From assembly GCA_008015835.1 (NCBI GenBank), contig SSGH01000017.1, positions 1 through 64,000 of the forward strand: a stretch of 64,000 bases of DNA, written 5' to 3'. Numbering within the stretch: the first letter of the stretch is position 1; every line of letters starts with the position of its first letter. This DNA comes from Lysobacter sp. (GTDB taxonomy: Bacteria > Pseudomonadota > Gammaproteobacteria > Xanthomonadales > Xanthomonadaceae). The translations under genes were made by a program, and so were the position numbers. Positions 15,364-24,586 of the stretch are shown piece by piece. Under the pieces are notes generated by a model that saw nothing but the letters and a program-made list of their open reading frames with translations, did no database searches and was not told the origin of the DNA.

Positions 15364-16148
15364 TACGCGGCCTCCGTGCGGGTTTCGGCATCGAACCGGA
15401 TCGGGCCGTCGGGCTCGCCTTTCAGGAACTGCCGCACCAGCGGGTCCTCGGTGCCTTCCAACTGGTCCGGCGTGCCGGTGAAGACGATGCCGCCGTTGGC
15501 GATGACCACGACGCGATCGGCCACCGGCAGGGTTTCGTGAACGTGGTGGGTGACGATGATGCTGGTCAGCCCCAGGCTGTCGTTGAGCCGCGAGATCAGA
15601 CTCATGATCACGCCGCTGGCGATGGGGTCGAGGCCGGTCAGCGGCTCGTCGTAGATCATCAGCGGCGGGTCGAGCGCCAGCGCGCGCGCCAGCGCGACGC
15701 GGCGCGCCATGCCGCCGGAGAGTTCGCGCGGATACAGATCGGCCGCCGCGCGCAGGCCCACGGCGTGCAGCTTCATCTCGACCAAGCGGCGCAGCACCGG
15801 GGCCGGCAGCTTGGTATGCGTGCGCAGCGGCAGACCGACGTTCTCGGCGGCGGTGAGGTCGGTGAGCAACCCATTGCCCTGCAGCAGCACGCCGATGCTT
15901 TTGCGCAGTTCCAACAGATCGTGCCGGCGACGCGGCACCGGGCGACCCAGCACCTCCACCTCGCCCGCCGCCTGCACCAATTCGCCGGTCAACGCCGACA
16001 GCAGGGTGGATTTGCCGCAACCCGACGGCCCCAGCACGGCGGTGACGCTACCGCGCGGCACCACCAAGTCGATGTCGCGCAGGATCGTGCGCGCGCCGCG
16101 ATCGAGGCGGACACCGGACAGTTGAACGGCGGTGGAAGAGTCGGACAT
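15363..16148 (-). CDS. mlaF: MlaF ABC transporter ATPase
   Basis: The protein has 261 residues. Walker A GPSGCGKST is at about 40-48, a Q-loop is in GVLLQGNG, the signature LSGGM is near 145, Walker B is LMIYDEP, and the switch His is in IIVTHH. It powers the MlaFEDB inner-membrane phospholipid transporter. It is the first gene of the minus-strand set mlaF-E-D-C-B-A, so the promoter should lie upstream of 16148. ATG 16148 gives the usual family length; no better ribosome site was found further upstream. Confidence 0.95.
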   Translation of the reverse strand: MSDSSTAVQLSGVRLDRGARTILRDIDLVVPRGSVTAVLGPSGCGKSTLLSALTGELVQAAGEVEVLGRPVPRRRHDLLELRKSIGVLLQGNGLLTDLTAAENVGLPLRTHTKLPAPVLRRLVEMKLHAVGLRAAADLYPRELSGGMARRVALARALALDPPLMIYDEPLTGLDPIASGVIMSLISRLNDSLGLTSIIVTHHVHETLPVADRVVVIANGGIVFTGTPDQLEGTEDPLVRQFLKGEPDGPIRFDAETRTEAA

Positions 16149-16877
16149 CGAGGCGCTGCGGATTCGGGACGAAGGGACGGGAGGAGGCGGGGCGACAGGG
16201 AAGCACCGCGAAGCTGAACGGATCGGGAGCGAATCCGGCTGGAGACCGGCCCTGCCCCCGCGCTTCGAGCGACGGCGGCGGCGAGCCACGGACACTCGCC
16301 GGGAACGCGACCTGCGGCCTGTCTCGCCAAGGCGAGCCGGTCGACGCACGCTCGGCGATCGGATCGCGCCTTCGATCGGTCGGCTCGGCTAGCGAATTCG
16401 AGGAACCGACTCGGCACGCGCTTCGCTCACGGGCTGCGATCGCGAGCCTGGACCCACGACCGAAACCGACGAGCCGATCCCCCAGTATCGGCGCCTCATG
16501 ACGACGGGCGCCGACGATCGGCGGCTATTGTCCCCTGCCCAACGCCGTCTTGTCTTCTGGGGCATGCGCGCGCGATCCGGGCGCACGGCGTTGCGAATGC
16601 AGCGAGGCTGTGCAGAGAGCACGGCGGGCTGGGCCCGACGAACCGGTGGGGGCGACCTTCGTGTGGCGTCGGGCGGAATAGGCGAAGCCTCCGGGCCGGC
16701 ACAGAAACCGACCCGCAGCAGCGCGATCAACGCATGTCGGCACGGATCGCACCCGCGCACGCTCCGCACTCTTGTGCGAACACCGACGAACCGCGAGGAT
16801 GGCCCACCGCCCGGACGCGACCGCTTCCGCCGCCCCTTCGCCCGCACCGCTCGAACCCGCATCGCCTGGAGACGCAC
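16149..16877. other. 729-bp intergenic region without a convincing gene
   Basis: Several open frames cross this stretch on both strands, but their translations are Arg/Ala/Pro-rich low-complexity text typical of antisense or unused frames in high-GC DNA. Divergent promoters for mlaF (minus) and the DUF6916 gene (plus) should be here, but no -35/-10 pair stands out. Confidence 0.55.
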
Positions 16878-17168
16878 ATGGAGTTGTTGACGCTGGAACA
16901 TTTCGCCGGCTGCGTGAACGAAACGTTCTCGGCCGCCCTCAGCGACATGGAAGTGCCCTTCGTGCTGGTCGAAGCCGCGCCGCTGCAAGTCAAAGCCAAC
17001 AACCCGATGCGCGCCCCGTTCTCCCTGCTGTTCCGCAACACCTCGCCGTTCCTGTTCCCGCAGCAGATCTACACCATGCGCCACCCGCGCGTGGGCGAGA
17101 TCGGAATTTTCCTGGTGCCGATCGCCCAGGAACGCCAAGGTTTTTTGTATCAGGCGGTGTTCAATTGA
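16878..17168 (+). CDS. DUF6916 family protein
   Basis: This 96-residue, single-domain, cytoplasmic-looking protein has the DUF6916 pattern: an early LEHFAGCVNETFS, MRAPFSLLFRNTSPFLFPQQ, IYTMRHPRVGEIGIFLVPI and the terminal LYQAVFN. ATG 16878 has GGAGACGC upstream. In related genomes this family is found near phage-tail-collar proteins and a GNAT enzyme (recollection, not checked here). In this window those partners lie 5.6 kb away on the other strand beyond an RHS unit. Function is unknown. Confidence 0.75.
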   Translation: MELLTLEHFAGCVNETFSAALSDMEVPFVLVEAAPLQVKANNPMRAPFSLLFRNTSPFLFPQQIYTMRHPRVGEIGIFLVPIAQERQGFLYQAVFN

Positions 17169-17229
17169 TGGGGTTGATAGATCGTTGTTGTGAATCGCGC
17201 AAGCGTTTCGCTGATAGAAGTGGTGGTTA

Positions 17230-17265
17230 AAACAACGAACCCGCGCATGCGCGGGTTCGTTGTTT
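17230..17265. terminator. Perfect 36-bp palindromic terminator after the DUF6916 gene
   Basis: A perfect inverted repeat begins AAACAACGAACCCGCGCA and ends in its complement, GGTTCGTTGTTT. GC-rich arms end in A- and T-runs, so it can terminate in both directions: after the DUF6916 gene and after the immunity/RHS genes coming from the right. The first AT-rich sequence follows directly. Confidence 0.8.
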
Positions 17266-17415
17266 GGTCGGCTATAGAAATTCCACACTGGCCCCAGTTT
17301 TCACAGAAAGCCAATGGTCTTCCCTTCGGTAAACCGCTTCTTCATACCCAGCCTTCTCGCCTTGGGGAATTGGACTCCAGATTGGTGTGTTACTCAAAAA
17401 CGGTGGCGCCGGGCT

Positions 17416-17823
17416 CTAAATTTTATACACCACCGGAAGCTGAACATCCTGGCCAAACATATCTTTCAGCGAAAAATTATTGTCTTTGAATGCAAGGCAA
17501 GCTTTATCAACTAATTCCGCAATTTCTTCTGGTAAATAAAAGAAAATGCCATCGATACGGTAGTTCGGTTCATACGGGAATTCTGATTGATCGTAAATAT
17601 CAACAGAAAAATGGAAATCACTCTCATGCGATAAACTGTTGTAATGTTTTTCTGAAAGACCTCTTAGTGAATTTGTACTTTTTGAAAAATAAGCCTCCCT
17701 AAAATCGGAATTCATCACAAAATATTGACTGGCCATTACGAAAACTGCGACAAAATTCTTATAGCCATATCGATCCGCAGTTCGCAAAATTTCATCAGCC
17801 GCGCTCGAGTTCAAGGTAAGCAT
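17416..17823 (-). CDS. Putative immunity protein of the RHS tip
   Basis: This 135-residue protein has no signal peptide and no membrane span, is acidic and rich in Phe and Tyr, and is markedly AT-rich in its codons. It starts 17 bp after the RHS stop, and GGAGCGG lies upstream of ATG 17823. I recognise no named domain. A small, AT-rich, unrelated gene immediately downstream of an RHS variable tip is the standard position and composition of a cognate immunity gene, so this role is inferred from context only. The 150 bp between its stop and the palindrome at 17230 hold nothing I recognise. Confidence 0.65.
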   Translation of the reverse strand: MLTLNSSAADEILRTADRYGYKNFVAVFVMASQYFVMNSDFREAYFSKSTNSLRGLSEKHYNSLSHESDFHFSVDIYDQSEFPYEPNYRIDGIFFYLPEEIAELVDKACLAFKDNNFSLKDMFGQDVQLPVVYKI

Positions 17824-17840
17824 GAGGCCGCTCCAAAGTG

Positions 17841-20800
17841 CTAGTTAAATGAAGATCTCGGCATGAATTTGGGGCATACAGGAAGGTTGTAGCTTGTATG
17901 CCAACGGAATTTGATCTCGTTATAAGTTGTTGGGCACACGAAGTTACAATCGTATACGCACAAAACCGTAAATAGTTTTGTTCCAAACGTAATAAATGGT
18001 CCCCACCATAGCATCCCTACATTTCTGCAATCACCTGAACCATTTTGTCCGCCTCCGGGATATCCTCCTTTATCGCTATCAAGCCCAAAGGGATCACTCT
18101 TAAGTAAAGGGCTTGATAAGGCATAAGAGTAAGTTGCCATACCTCCTTTTAACCCAATCGGATCGCTCTCCGCATACCGTCCAATTGCGGCCTCATAGTC
18201 CCTGAAATAGTTGTAATTCAATCCACTCGCTGAGTCGTACCGCTGCCCCGGAAACCGCATATTGAACACGAAGCTGTTCGCATCGCCGTCCGGGTTCTGA
18301 TTCGGCGCCGTGGTGCCGAAAGCTTCGCCTTCCAACGGCCAGTTCCATACCGCCGTACCGGCCGGGCCGCGGGTCGGGTCCACCACCACGCGCGGGGTGC
18401 CGAGGGCATCCGCTTCGATGTAGTGCAGCTTCTGGCTGGCGCCGCTGCCAACGAAGACGCCGACGGGCAGGTCGTCCATCCAGATCACTTGCTGCGTGGG
18501 GGCCGCGCCGCCTGCGTTGCCGTAGTCGCCGATCCAGTGACCGGCTTCGTCGTAGGCGCTGTAGGTGTTGGTGGTGCCCAGATACTTCCTGACCTGTTCG
18601 CCCTTGCCGTTGTAGACGTAGTTCATCACGACCGTGCTGCCGTTCTTGGCTTGCGTCATCCGGTTGTGGTCGCCGTAGACGAAGTTCTTGGTGGTCGTGC
18701 CTGGAGCCGAAGTGGTGTTGCCGTTGTTGTCGTACACGCGCGTCGCGAGTGCGCCGATCTGGCCGAGGCGGTGGTTCGTAGCCGGGTAGGTGTACGTGGT
18801 GGTCGTACCGCCGATCGTGGCGCTGGTGCGGTTGCCGGTCTTGTCGTAGGCGTACCCCTGCAACAGCGCATTCGTGCTGCCATCCCGGTTTTCGGTCAGG
18901 CGGTTCAACGCGTCGTAGCCGAACAGCCGCTTGGGCGGGTCGCTCTGATTCGCCGCACGCAGTTTCTTCAGATTGCCGACCTCGTCGAACTCGTAACCCA
19001 CATCGATGCCACCGCTGGCGTTCACCTGCACGAATCCGGGCTGGTAGTTCTGATTCAGGCTGCGCTGCATCACGCGGCCGTTGCCGTAGTTCCACTGCTG
19101 CGCGGGGCCGAAGGGGTAATAGGTCGCGCCGGTCAACAACACTTGACGCGTCCCGGTGGCGGGTTTCGCGCCCACTTCGATGATGCGGCCGATGTTGTCG
19201 CGGATGTAATCGACGACCGCGCCATCCGGATAGGTCACGCTGCTGAGCGTGCCGTTCGCGGCATAGGCGTAGCGCAGTTCGACCGTCTGCGAGTTGGTGG
19301 TCTGTTTTTTGCGCACTAAATCGCCGAAGCGGTTGTAGCAGTAAATGGTGGTGCCGCTTTGATCCGCGATCTTGGTCAGACGGCCTTTGCCGAAGGTTTC
19401 GTCCGTGAGACAACCGGTCTGCGTGGTGTCGTAGGTGTAGGTGGTGTTAAGCGCAGCGGCGGTGGGGTATGTCACCGTCGTCAATCGGTTCAACGCGTCG
19501 TAGCCGTAGTTCGTCACTTTGCCGCGCGCATCCGTTTGCTTGGTGCGATTTCCGGCCGCGTCGTACTCGTAGGCGGTGCTGCCGGTATCCGGGCTCTGCA
19601 ACGTCTTCAACTCGCTGAAACCGTTGTAGGTATAGTTGGTGTTCAAGCCTTTCGGATCGTTCACCTGGGTCAGGTTATCCAACACGTCGTACGTGAACTT
19701 GGTCTCCGCCGCGATGCCGTTCATATCCTGCAAGGTGCGACTGATGCGATCCAGCGGGTCGTAGTTGTTGTCGCTGACACGCGTCAAGGAATCGGTCGTT
19801 TGATCCAAATTGCCATTGGCGTCGTACGTGAAGCCGGTAACGCGGTTGTAGGCATCGGTCTGCGTTTGGACGCGGCCGAGGCTGTCGATGGTGCGGGTGA
19901 GGGTGCGGTAGGTGGTGGTCGCGAAAGCGTCCGTTATTTGCTCTCCGATGCGGTCCCCGGCAGCATTGAGCGTGAATCGTGTTTCGTAGCCTTGATTGTC
20001 TTTCAGGCGGGTAATGCGGTGTCCTGCGTCATAGATGTATCCGATGTCGGAAGCGCCAGTGTTGTAAACACGGGATACCGCTCCGTAAGGAAGATAATTG
20101 ATTCGCGCAATACGATCATCCGCTTCTCCGGCGCTATCCGGGCCGCGAACTTTCTGCGCAACCAGCCAACCGCGGGCGTTGTATTCAAAGTCGGTTACAA
20201 CGTCATTACCGTCCTTGATCGAAAGGACGCGTCCAGCGCCATCGTAGGATAGAACTTCGGTTATATGGCCGAGCGCGTTGGTCGTCTTCCACAAATCACC
20301 TTTTCGATAGGCGCATGTCGTCGGTGTCGTCGTGCATGCCGCATCGTCCGCTTGGCGATAGCTGTAAGTAGTCACATCGACGATAGGCGACGCGCGTGCT
20401 CCATCGACGCTTTTGAGCAACCCGACGAACGGACATGCGCCGGCCGTCACATCGGCTTGCTCGCAATAGGCATAAACCGTGGTGCGGGTGACATTGGGCG
20501 TGACGGTCGGGTCGGTCACGGTCATCGTCACTATTTGATCGCGGGAATTTCGGGTCCAGGCGATCTTCGCTTTCAGTACGCCAGACGCATCGAACGTGCG
20601 CTTCTCTATCACCGAATTCGACAAGGGGTCGCGGGTGATTTCGACGCGTCGTTGTTCCGGCGTACCCACCGCTTCAACGGTTGCGGAACGGTAGCTGGCG
20701 CTGTATTCGTAGTTCGTCACGATACCGCGTTTGTCGGTATGACTGGTGATGCGGCCCTGCGGATCGTAGGTACTGCTGGACGAACCGGCGCTGTCGGTCA

Positions 20801-22523
20801 CGTTGGTAAGATGTCGATATAGCCCGGGTTGAATGCCATATTGCCGAGTCTCGCCATTGGCCGTGACGAGCGTCGCCTGAGTGTCGCTGGGGTAGGCCGC
20901 TGTCGTGACCTCATTCGGCGTGCCGTGAATTCGGCTCTCGATCACGCGTCCTTTGTTGTCGTACTTGAATGTGGCGTGACGCTGTCCGAACTCGTTGACG
21001 ATGCCGGTCAAATGATTGACGAATTTGGCATCCCCGAAGGTAGCCTCATGGTATTTGTAGAAGCGAATTCCTACTCCAGCGCCGTAATTCGCTTGCGTCA
21101 AATTCAAATCGGCATCGTAGGCGTAGGTGACGCTCGTGCCATCCGGTTTCACGATTCGGTTCAACAACCGATTGGCGTATTCGAAACGCAACGTGCGGCC
21201 TTGCGCATCGGTGACGGCCGTCAACACGTCGTCCGTATAGGTCAGGGCGACATCGTTCGACGGGTTTTGCGGATGGCGAACGAACACAAGTCGCCCGAAG
21301 ATATCGAACTCGCGCAGCTCTCCGTCGGGGTAACGCAGACGCCAGACGACATCGCCGTCGTTGACCTCGTCGAGCACGCGATCGACCGAATTGTCTCCAC
21401 GATAGCGGCCGTTGCCGATCGAAACATACGACTGGAAATAGCCACGATCGTCTACGACCGCTACGGATGCCGCGCCGGCATAGCCGTCGATGCGATCGCT
21501 GTAGGTGTGCGTCCAACCGACGGCGAAGTCCGGGTTGTTACGGAATTGACCGAGCGAATGGTAATAACGCGTGAAGGTGCGCCCAGCGAATTCGAAATCC
21601 GGCTCCTGTCTCGCCTTCTCGCCGGTCGCCGGATAGATGGGGTTCGGGCTTCCGGCGCAACTGTCGCACTGCTGCAACGGGCCGGTGATGATCGCGACAT
21701 TGGGTTGATTGGCGACGCAGTATGCGCCGTCGGCACGACCATAGGCGATGTCCGACTGAAACCCGCTTTGGCAAATAAAAGTCGTATGACGACGCAGGTA
21801 CCACGCCCGGGTCCGAGGCACCGTGTCCCCAGGGCACTGCGCGGACGTCTGATATGTGCGGTATTGCGTGTCGTAGCCCGTCGTCAGACGGATGATGCCG
21901 CGCTGCGGGTTGTTGGGGTCCTGCTCGATAAAGGGAATCGCGTTAGCGCTGTTATCGTGAAGAATCGCGGTGGAGAGCAACGTGCATCCCACCAATTCTG
22001 TCGACAGCAATTGCTGCTCCGCCGCCGGCACGAGGTTCGCCTCGCTCGCGCACCAGCTCGCATAACTGGGGTCGGGGTCTCCTGCGGCGGGCGTACAACC
22101 GAAGCTGCCCGACCCTACGCTACCGAGGTCGGCGGAATACATCGTGTACGCGATCACCGGTGCGCGCTCTTTGACCCGATACGCGTAGATGGCGGTCGGG
22201 TTAGCCGGCGTAACGGCGAGCAATGTGCCCGGCGATTCGAAGCGCTCCAGGAGCGGCCCGATGACACCGAATGCGGGATCGTTACGCATCGCGACTTCGG
22301 CGTCCTGACGCGTATCGAAGCATGTCTGCGTCTGCGTCCCAGCCACTAAGTAGCAGAATTTGCTCGGATCGAAGCCTTGAGCCGCCGTCTCGCCGACAGG
22401 CAGTCCACCAAAACCGATAGCGAAAATCAGAAGTGCGAATACTGGCTTAAATGAGGCAAGAGACAGCCGCAGCGGGTATGAAGGCGACAGGCTCGATTCA
22501 CGATCCGGAGCGAAGCGGCGCAT
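17841..22523 (-). CDS. Secreted RHS/YD-repeat protein with short variable C-terminal tip
   Basis: The protein has 1560 residues. ATG 22523 has a perfect AAGGAG upstream. A Sec signal peptide (about 21-48, ending GETAAQ) is followed by a Cys-containing N-terminal region, a DUF6531-like segment (about 288-325, PIYPATGEKARQEPDFEF), then many YD repeats (GRITSHTDKRG, YDALNRLTTV, YEYDAAGNRTKQTD). The RHS core closes with GRYAESDPIGLKGG and SDPFGLD (about 1450-1482). The tip of about 78 residues after that is unrelated, AT-rich, has five Cys and a hydrophobic patch, and is probably the toxin or effector. Because a Sec signal is present and no VgrG or PAAR gene is near, delivery is probably at the cell surface rather than by T6SS. 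The next gene is the likely immunity gene. Confidence 0.88.
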   Translation of the reverse strand: MRRFAPDRESSLSPSYPLRLSLASFKPVFALLIFAIGFGGLPVGETAAQGFDPSKFCYLVAGTQTQTCFDTRQDAEVAMRNDPAFGVIGPLLERFESPGTLLAVTPANPTAIYAYRVKERAPVIAYTMYSADLGSVGSGSFGCTPAAGDPDPSYASWCASEANLVPAAEQQLLSTELVGCTLLSTAILHDNSANAIPFIEQDPNNPQRGIIRLTTGYDTQYRTYQTSAQCPGDTVPRTRAWYLRRHTTFICQSGFQSDIAYGRADGAYCVANQPNVAIITGPLQQCDSCAGSPNPIYPATGEKARQEPDFEFAGRTFTRYYHSLGQFRNNPDFAVGWTHTYSDRIDGYAGAASVAVVDDRGYFQSYVSIGNGRYRGDNSVDRVLDEVNDGDVVWRLRYPDGELREFDIFGRLVFVRHPQNPSNDVALTYTDDVLTAVTDAQGRTLRFEYANRLLNRIVKPDGTSVTYAYDADLNLTQANYGAGVGIRFYKYHEATFGDAKFVNHLTGIVNEFGQRHATFKYDNKGRVIESRIHGTPNEVTTAAYPSDTQATLVTANGETRQYGIQPGLYRHLTNVTDSAGSSSSTYDPQGRITSHTDKRGIVTNYEYSASYRSATVEAVGTPEQRRVEITRDPLSNSVIEKRTFDASGVLKAKIAWTRNSRDQIVTMTVTDPTVTPNVTRTTVYAYCEQADVTAGACPFVGLLKSVDGARASPIVDVTTYSYRQADDAACTTTPTTCAYRKGDLWKTTNALGHITEVLSYDGAGRVLSIKDGNDVVTDFEYNARGWLVAQKVRGPDSAGEADDRIARINYLPYGAVSRVYNTGASDIGYIYDAGHRITRLKDNQGYETRFTLNAAGDRIGEQITDAFATTTYRTLTRTIDSLGRVQTQTDAYNRVTGFTYDANGNLDQTTDSLTRVSDNNYDPLDRISRTLQDMNGIAAETKFTYDVLDNLTQVNDPKGLNTNYTYNGFSELKTLQSPDTGSTAYEYDAAGNRTKQTDARGKVTNYGYDALNRLTTVTYPTAAALNTTYTYDTTQTGCLTDETFGKGRLTKIADQSGTTIYCYNRFGDLVRKKQTTNSQTVELRYAYAANGTLSSVTYPDGAVVDYIRDNIGRIIEVGAKPATGTRQVLLTGATYYPFGPAQQWNYGNGRVMQRSLNQNYQPGFVQVNASGGIDVGYEFDEVGNLKKLRAANQSDPPKRLFGYDALNRLTENRDGSTNALLQGYAYDKTGNRTSATIGGTTTTYTYPATNHRLGQIGALATRVYDNNGNTTSAPGTTTKNFVYGDHNRMTQAKNGSTVVMNYVYNGKGEQVRKYLGTTNTYSAYDEAGHWIGDYGNAGGAAPTQQVIWMDDLPVGVFVGSGASQKLHYIEADALGTPRVVVDPTRGPAGTAVWNWPLEGEAFGTTAPNQNPDGDANSFVFNMRFPGQRYDSASGLNYNYFRDYEAAIGRYAESDPIGLKGGMATYSYALSSPLLKSDPFGLDSDKGGYPGGGQNGSGDCRNVGMLWWGPFITFGTKLFTVLCVYDCNFVCPTTYNEIKFRWHTSYNLPVCPKFMPRSSFN

Positions 22524-22765
22524 TCCATTCTCCTTAGGCTTCTGATGCGAATTTCGGTCAGCTTAGGATGCGACGATCTCTATTCTCGAGACTGCGCGCA
22601 TCGCGCCGAAATCGCTTTCGATCGTTACGCTACTCCTGCCGCAATACTTCGGTCAACCGATCGATTTTGTTCAGCTTCGTTGCCGAAACGACTCGCATCG
22701 TCGACGCAAACGCTTGCTTGAGATCGTTGCTTTCCAGATACCAATCGATCGACTCAACTTATCGT

Positions 22766-23341
22766 CTACGACGAAGCCGCGCCCCAGCGCATATGGTCGT
22801 ACGACCCCGCCGCATGGGTCAGGACGAAACCGAGGCGTTCGTAGAGCCGTCTCGCGGCGCGGTTGTGCTGCAGCACATGCAAATGCATGCCGCGGCCGAG
22901 GGCGTGGGCGTCGCGCTGCGAGGCTTCGATCAATAGGCGGCCGACGCCTTGTCCCCGCAGTTCGGGCAGCAGCGCGATATCGACGATCAAATGATCCGGG
23001 GCGACGCGCTGCAGGTAATAGCGTCCGACGGGTTGCGCGCGCCCCCGCGCGTCGATGCGTTCGATCGCCAAAAAATCCGTGTCGGCGTAATGCTGCAGGT
23101 AGTGCGCGTGCTGCAGCGCGAATTGTTGGTCGAGGAACGCGCGCTTCGCGGCCGCCGGCCAGGGCACGGCGACCATTTCCTCCTGGCGCGTGGATGCGTA
23201 GACATCGCGCAACCACGGAAGATCGTCGTCGACCAATGCGCGCAAAGAAAACCCGCGCTCGGCGAGGAGCGCGGGTGTTCGCATGCGGTCGGCGCGTTCT
23301 TTCGGAAAAGACGCAAACGACTGCGGCATCTCCTTGTTCAC
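22766..23341 (-). CDS. GNAT family N-acetyltransferase
   Basis: The protein has 191 residues. The GNAT acetyl-CoA motif is seen in LLPELRGQGVGRLLIEAS, followed by HLHVLQHNRAARRLYERLGF, the usual C-terminal GNAT strand-helix. GTG 23341 follows the preceding stop by one base, suggesting coupling; ATG 23329 and ATG 23284 are other possible starts. It is the fourth gene of the minus-strand set after three tail-collar genes. The substrate is unknown; it may acetylate one of the neighbouring products, which is a guess. The 242 bp between its end and the RHS gene contain no gene. Confidence 0.85.
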   Translation of the reverse strand: MNKEMPQSFASFPKERADRMRTPALLAERGFSLRALVDDDLPWLRDVYASTRQEEMVAVPWPAAAKRAFLDQQFALQHAHYLQHYADTDFLAIERIDARGRAQPVGRYYLQRVAPDHLIVDIALLPELRGQGVGRLLIEASQRDAHALGRGMHLHVLQHNRAARRLYERLGFVLTHAAGSYDHMRWGAASS

Positions 23342-23342
23342 G

Positions 23343-23885
23343 TCAGGGAAACATGGGGTACTGGCCCTGCAGCGCGATGCAGAAGTTCACGCCGAGATAC
23401 GGCTGTTGGTTTTCGTGCGGGAAACCGCCGCCCTGGCTTGGGGACACCATGTTCGGAGCGAACTGGGTGTTCGGCGATCCACCCGGCAGGAACGAGGTGG
23501 CGGCGCCTTCGGACGACACCGACAACGCGTTATTCACCGACGGCGATCCAGCGCGTTTAGTGGTGTCGTTCTGCGCGTACAGCACGAACCCGTGATTGTG
23601 TTGGGGAATCTGCGTGCTGGTCAGCGTGACCGTATTGACGCCGAAGCTTTGGCCCAACGATCGCGGCGAAAGCCCAGGCCCGTTGCCCTGCTCGCAGCCG
23701 GCGCGACCGGCGAAATTCGGCAATTGAAAGGTGGTCTGGCCGTTGCCGCCGTAAATCGTGCCGAGCAGCGAGAACAACGCGGTATTTTGCGAGATCGGCA
23801 ACGTGGCGCCGTTGGCGAACGCCCAACCCCGCGGGTTGAAGTTGAAACCGAACAACTGGATTTCGCCGATGAAAGGTGTGGTCAT
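23343..23885 (-). CDS. Phage tail-collar domain protein (third of three)
   Basis: The protein has 180 residues. The N-terminus MTTPFIGEIQLFGFNFNPRG and LPISQNTALFSLLGTIYGGNG with TTFQLPNFAGR are the tail-collar signature; the C-terminus ends PYLGVNFCIALQGQYP. Such proteins (often called microcystin-dependent or tail fibre proteins) occur in triplets in bacterial genomes without other phage genes. GGAGG lies upstream of ATG 23885. It has the longest central insert of the three, so the paralogues have diverged. Function is unknown. Confidence 0.9.
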   Translation of the reverse strand: MTTPFIGEIQLFGFNFNPRGWAFANGATLPISQNTALFSLLGTIYGGNGQTTFQLPNFAGRAGCEQGNGPGLSPRSLGQSFGVNTVTLTSTQIPQHNHGFVLYAQNDTTKRAGSPSVNNALSVSSEGAATSFLPGGSPNTQFAPNMVSPSQGGGFPHENQQPYLGVNFCIALQGQYPMFP

Positions 23886-23973
23886 GCGTTGGTTCCTCCG
23901 ATGAGGTGCCGCAGTCGGTTCGCGGCCGCGCCTGCGTGGCGCTGTGGAAGGTCGGTCTGCACCGAGACGGCAG

Positions 23974-24510
23974 TCAGCCTTGCGCCGGGTAGATGCCTTG
24001 CGTGGCGATGCAGTACTGCACCGTCAACGTAGGCATGCAGTTCTCGTGCGGCTGGCTGCCGCCGGCGTTGGTGACCGATTGCGCGGACAGCGTGAACGGC
24101 GTGCCGCCCGACGTATCGGTGACGTACATCGTTTGGTTGGCGACGGCGCCGGGAATCACGGTGGTGCCCGGGGTGCCCGTGGTGGCTGCCGCGGTCGTCG
24201 CGACGACCGTATGCGTGTGCGCCGGCATCTGCGTCGGCAGAACGGTGACGGTTTCGGTACCGGCGCGTTGACCGAGCACGTAGTTGCTCAATCCCGGCCC
24301 TTGGCCTTGATGGATCGGCACGCGGCCGCGCAAGTCGGGCACCGCGAAGGTGGTTTGTCCGTCGCCGCCGTAGGTGGTGCCGATCAACGCGAACAACGCG
24401 TCGTACTGCGAGATGGGTAGGAGGCTGCCGTCGCAAGCTTGCCAGCCGTTCGGCGCGCCGCGCGTGCCGAAACCGAACATGCGAATTTCGCCGATATAAG
24501 GTGTACTCAT
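23974..24510 (-). CDS. Phage tail-collar domain protein (second of three)
   Basis: The 178-residue sequence starts MSTPYIGEIRMFGFGTRGAP, has LLPISQYDALFALIGTTYGG and FAVPDLRGRVPIHQGQGPG, and ends LTVQYCIATQGIYPAQG. It is paralogous to both neighbours. The middle is Thr/Ala-rich. GGAGC upstream serves as ribosome site. It lies 88 bp upstream of the third copy and is probably in the same transcript. Confidence 0.9.
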   Translation of the reverse strand: MSTPYIGEIRMFGFGTRGAPNGWQACDGSLLPISQYDALFALIGTTYGGDGQTTFAVPDLRGRVPIHQGQGPGLSNYVLGQRAGTETVTVLPTQMPAHTHTVVATTAAATTGTPGTTVIPGAVANQTMYVTDTSGGTPFTLSAQSVTNAGGSQPHENCMPTLTVQYCIATQGIYPAQG

Positions 24511-24586
24511 TTGGGTATGCTCCGAATTGATGGGACGCGCGCTGGTCGAGCGCGGTCGCCCGATATCCTTGTGCGAGTCCGCGCGA

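Noticed and set aside
16389..17288. Overlapping frames on both strands in the mlaF/DUF6916 gap
   Set aside because: They show only low-complexity text, no ribosome sites and no family resemblance.
17266..17415. Possible insertion-sequence end in the AT-rich gap
   Set aside because: A few short words look transposon-like, but there is no inverted repeat pair, target duplication or transposase fragment.
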